Source of the DNA: an uncultured Oscillospiraceae bacterium
Lineage (GTDB): Bacteria; Bacillota; Clostridia; Oscillospirales; Oscillospiraceae
NCBI GenBank assembly: GCA_934659475.1
Contig: CAKUHX010000089.1
Span: 1-6,676 of the forward strand
Reading direction: 5' to 3'
DNA: 6,676 nucleotides
The position numbers were made by a program, and so were the translations under genes. Positions 5,866 through 6,676 of the stretch are shown piece by piece. The first letter of the stretch is position 1, and every line of letters begins with the position of its first letter. The notes below the pieces were generated by a model, which worked only from the letters and a program-made list of their open reading frames with translations, was not told where the DNA came from and searched no databases.

Positions 5866-6206
5866 GAACACAGGCGGTCCGCCCCACGGGCCCGAATATA
5901 GGCGCAGGCAATGGGGCTGAGCTGGGCGTCCTTATCCACAAAGTAGATCTGCTTGTCCACTTCGCTCAGGGGCTTGCCCACGGCAGCGCCGGCGGGAGAG
6001 ACGTGCTTGAAGCTGGCGGCAGCGGGCATCCCCGTGGCCTCCTTCAGCTCCTTTACCAGCTGCCAGGAGTTCAGAGCGTCCAGCAGGTTGATATACCCCG
6101 GCCGGCCGTTGAGAACGGTGATGGGCAGCTCGCTGTCGTCTTTCATAAATACCTTTGCAGGCTTCTGATTGGGGTTGCAGCCGTATTTCAGTTCCAGTTC
6201 CTTCAT
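5736..6206 (-). CDS. purH: Stand-alone AICAR formyltransferase (PurH C-terminal type), truncated by the junction
   Basis: The enzyme transfers a formyl group from 10-formyl-tetrahydrofolate to AICAR, giving FAICAR, the penultimate step of IMP synthesis. Residues 1-120 match the family: [11 protein letters not shown] at 7-17, [14 protein letters not shown] at 31-44, and [13 protein letters not shown] at 65-77 with the catalytic Lys67-His68 pair (K266/H267 in human ATIC). [22 protein letters not shown] ends at 118. The protein begins directly at the transformylase domain, so it lacks the N-terminal IMP cyclohydrolase domain of bifunctional PurH; stand-alone forms are about 390 residues. After about residue 120 (near 5847) the frame reads antisense mutS until a stop at 5736-5738, so its last 36 or so residues are meaningless. 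The ATG at 6206 follows the upstream stop by 3 bases, with GGGGGA (6219-6214) as ribosome binding site. This indicates cotranscription with the purO-like gene. Confidence 0.88.
   Translation of the reverse strand: MKELELKYGCNPNQKPAKVFMKDDSELPITVLNGRPGYINLLDALNSWQLVKELKEATGMPAAASFKHVSPAGAAVGKPLSEVDKQIYFVDKDAQLSPIACAYIRARGADRLCSYGDWAAATAARELSTSTWAAAAAERWMAATWAHTCSRIWLNS
5848..5853. other. Junction joining truncated mutS (+) to truncated purH (-)
   Basis: Left of here the plus strand encodes MutS up to its domain III/ATPase boundary. Right of here the minus strand encodes the AICAR formyltransferase from residue 1 to about 120. GCGGCC at 5848-5853 can be read as the Ala-Ala codons of either protein, so the switch point is ambiguous over about six bases. 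It lies in a perfect 10-base palindrome, GGCCGCGGCC (5844-5853), with two further CCGCGG sites at 5798 and 5837. No IS end, target duplication or long homology is visible. Assembly or amplification chimera and true rearrangement both fit. Confidence 0.8.
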
Positions 6207-6209
6207 GGC

Positions 6210-6676
6210 TCAATCCCCCAGATTTTTGTTGAACAGCGTCACTTTTCCGCCCACGTTGGCGTAAAGAGACACTTTGTTGTCTGCGTTCAGTGCGGCCCAC
6301 ACCTGCTCCGCCTGGGGCATAGAGACCTCCACCGGCTCCCCCGCAAAAGAGGGCAGCGGATTGCCGTCCCCCTGGTAGGTGCTGATGAAATATCCCTTAC
6401 CTTCCTCACAGCCCTCGTAGTTGAAGAACTGCCGGCGGCAGCGGCCATCCCCGTGCTTCAGAATAGACAGCTGGAAAGCACCGTTGTCATAAATCACAGC
6501 AGAGATCCGGGGCGTGTAGTTGGGGTGGTCAGGCTCGTACTCCCGGGTGGCCAGCGCCTGTTCCGGGGTCTCCCCCCGCACCATAAAGTCCCGAATGGTA
6601 TCGGTCTGGTCGCCGTTGGTGACGATCAGCGCCCCATCGATCCGGCGCACAGGGTGATAGATGATCAGGCTGGGGT
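6210..6676 (-). CDS. purO: PurO-type IMP cyclohydrolase, 5' end outside the window
   Basis: The visible C-terminal 154 residues, ending at a TGA at 6212-6210, match the IMP cyclohydrolase-like family known from archaeal PurO and clostridial homologues. These enzymes close the ring of FAICAR to make IMP. Recognisable segments are PSLIIYHPVRR at the window edge, then TNGDQTDTI, NYTPRIS, GYFISTYQGDGNPLPSF, and NKVSLYANV near the end followed by NKN. The frame is open to the edge, so the GTG at 6650 is an internal valine and not the start. Full-length relatives are about 235-245 residues, so roughly 80-90 are missing. It is followed after 3 bases by the formyltransferase, its immediate pathway predecessor. 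Together the two would replace the usual bifunctional PurH. The symbol rests on family recognition; activity is inferred. Confidence 0.85.
   Translation of the reverse strand, partial: PSLIIYHPVRRIDGALIVTNGDQTDTIRDFMVRGETPEQALATREYEPDHPNYTPRISAVIYDNGAFQLSILKHGDGRCRRQFFNYEGCEEGKGYFISTYQGDGNPLPSFAGEPVEVSMPQAEQVWAALNADNKVSLYANVGGKVTLFNKNLGD

Noticed and set aside
3943..5871. A 642-codon open frame on the minus strand opposite mutS
   Set aside because: It is the antisense of a clear MutS. Its translation is low-complexity, rich in Gly, Gln, His and Leu, with no domain, which is typical of GC-rich codon bias producing long antisense frames.
6648..6650. GTG at 6650 as the start of the PurO-like gene
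   Set aside because: The frame stays open to the window edge and the upstream residues (PSLIIYHP) match the family, so this GTG is an internal valine.

Overview
The window looks like a chromosomal segment from a GC-rich Clostridia, most likely the Oscillospiraceae (Flavonifractor/Oscillibacter-like). I infer this from the high GC content, a MiaB-MutS gene pair in Firmicutes order, a secreted WG-repeat/SLH-type surface protein, and a stand-alone AICAR formyltransferase next to a PurO-type IMP cyclohydrolase. The genus is a judgement from family resemblance; I ran no search.

Layout from left to right. (1) 86-2005 (+): a secreted protein with a signal peptide, WG repeats and three SLH-like domains, closed by a strong intrinsic terminator at 2021-2054. 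(2) 2100-2182: a good sigma-A type promoter with an extended -10, a short leader hairpin and a Shine-Dalgarno site, leading into intact miaB (2183-3595, +). (3) 3596-4137: 542 bp without a gene, packed with perfect hairpins and inverted repeats, including a 123-bp composite of two related hairpin repeats in head-to-head orientation. (4) 4138 onward (+): mutS, intact from its start through the mismatch-binding, connector, core and clamp domains, then broken off just before the ATPase domain. (5) About 5848-5853: a junction. Beyond it the DNA is the minus strand of a purine operon: a purO-like gene entering from the right edge (6676 to 6210) and, 3 nt after its stop, purH (AICAR formyltransferase) starting at 6206 and broken after about 120 of its roughly 390 codons.

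How the genes relate. miaB and mutS are a common Firmicutes neighbourhood (tRNA modification and mismatch repair), here separated by accumulated repeats. PurO and the formyltransferase would together carry out the last two steps of IMP synthesis, which most bacteria do with one bifunctional PurH. The surface protein is unrelated to either group and has its own transcription unit.

The most notable thing is the mutS/purH junction. Two housekeeping genes, both 3'-truncated, meet tail to tail within a few bases of shared, palindromic GC-rich sequence. This is either a chimeric assembly or amplification join, or a real rearrangement that destroyed both genes. I think the artefact is more likely. 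I found no CRISPR array, tRNA, rRNA, insertion sequence or convincing novel multi-gene system.
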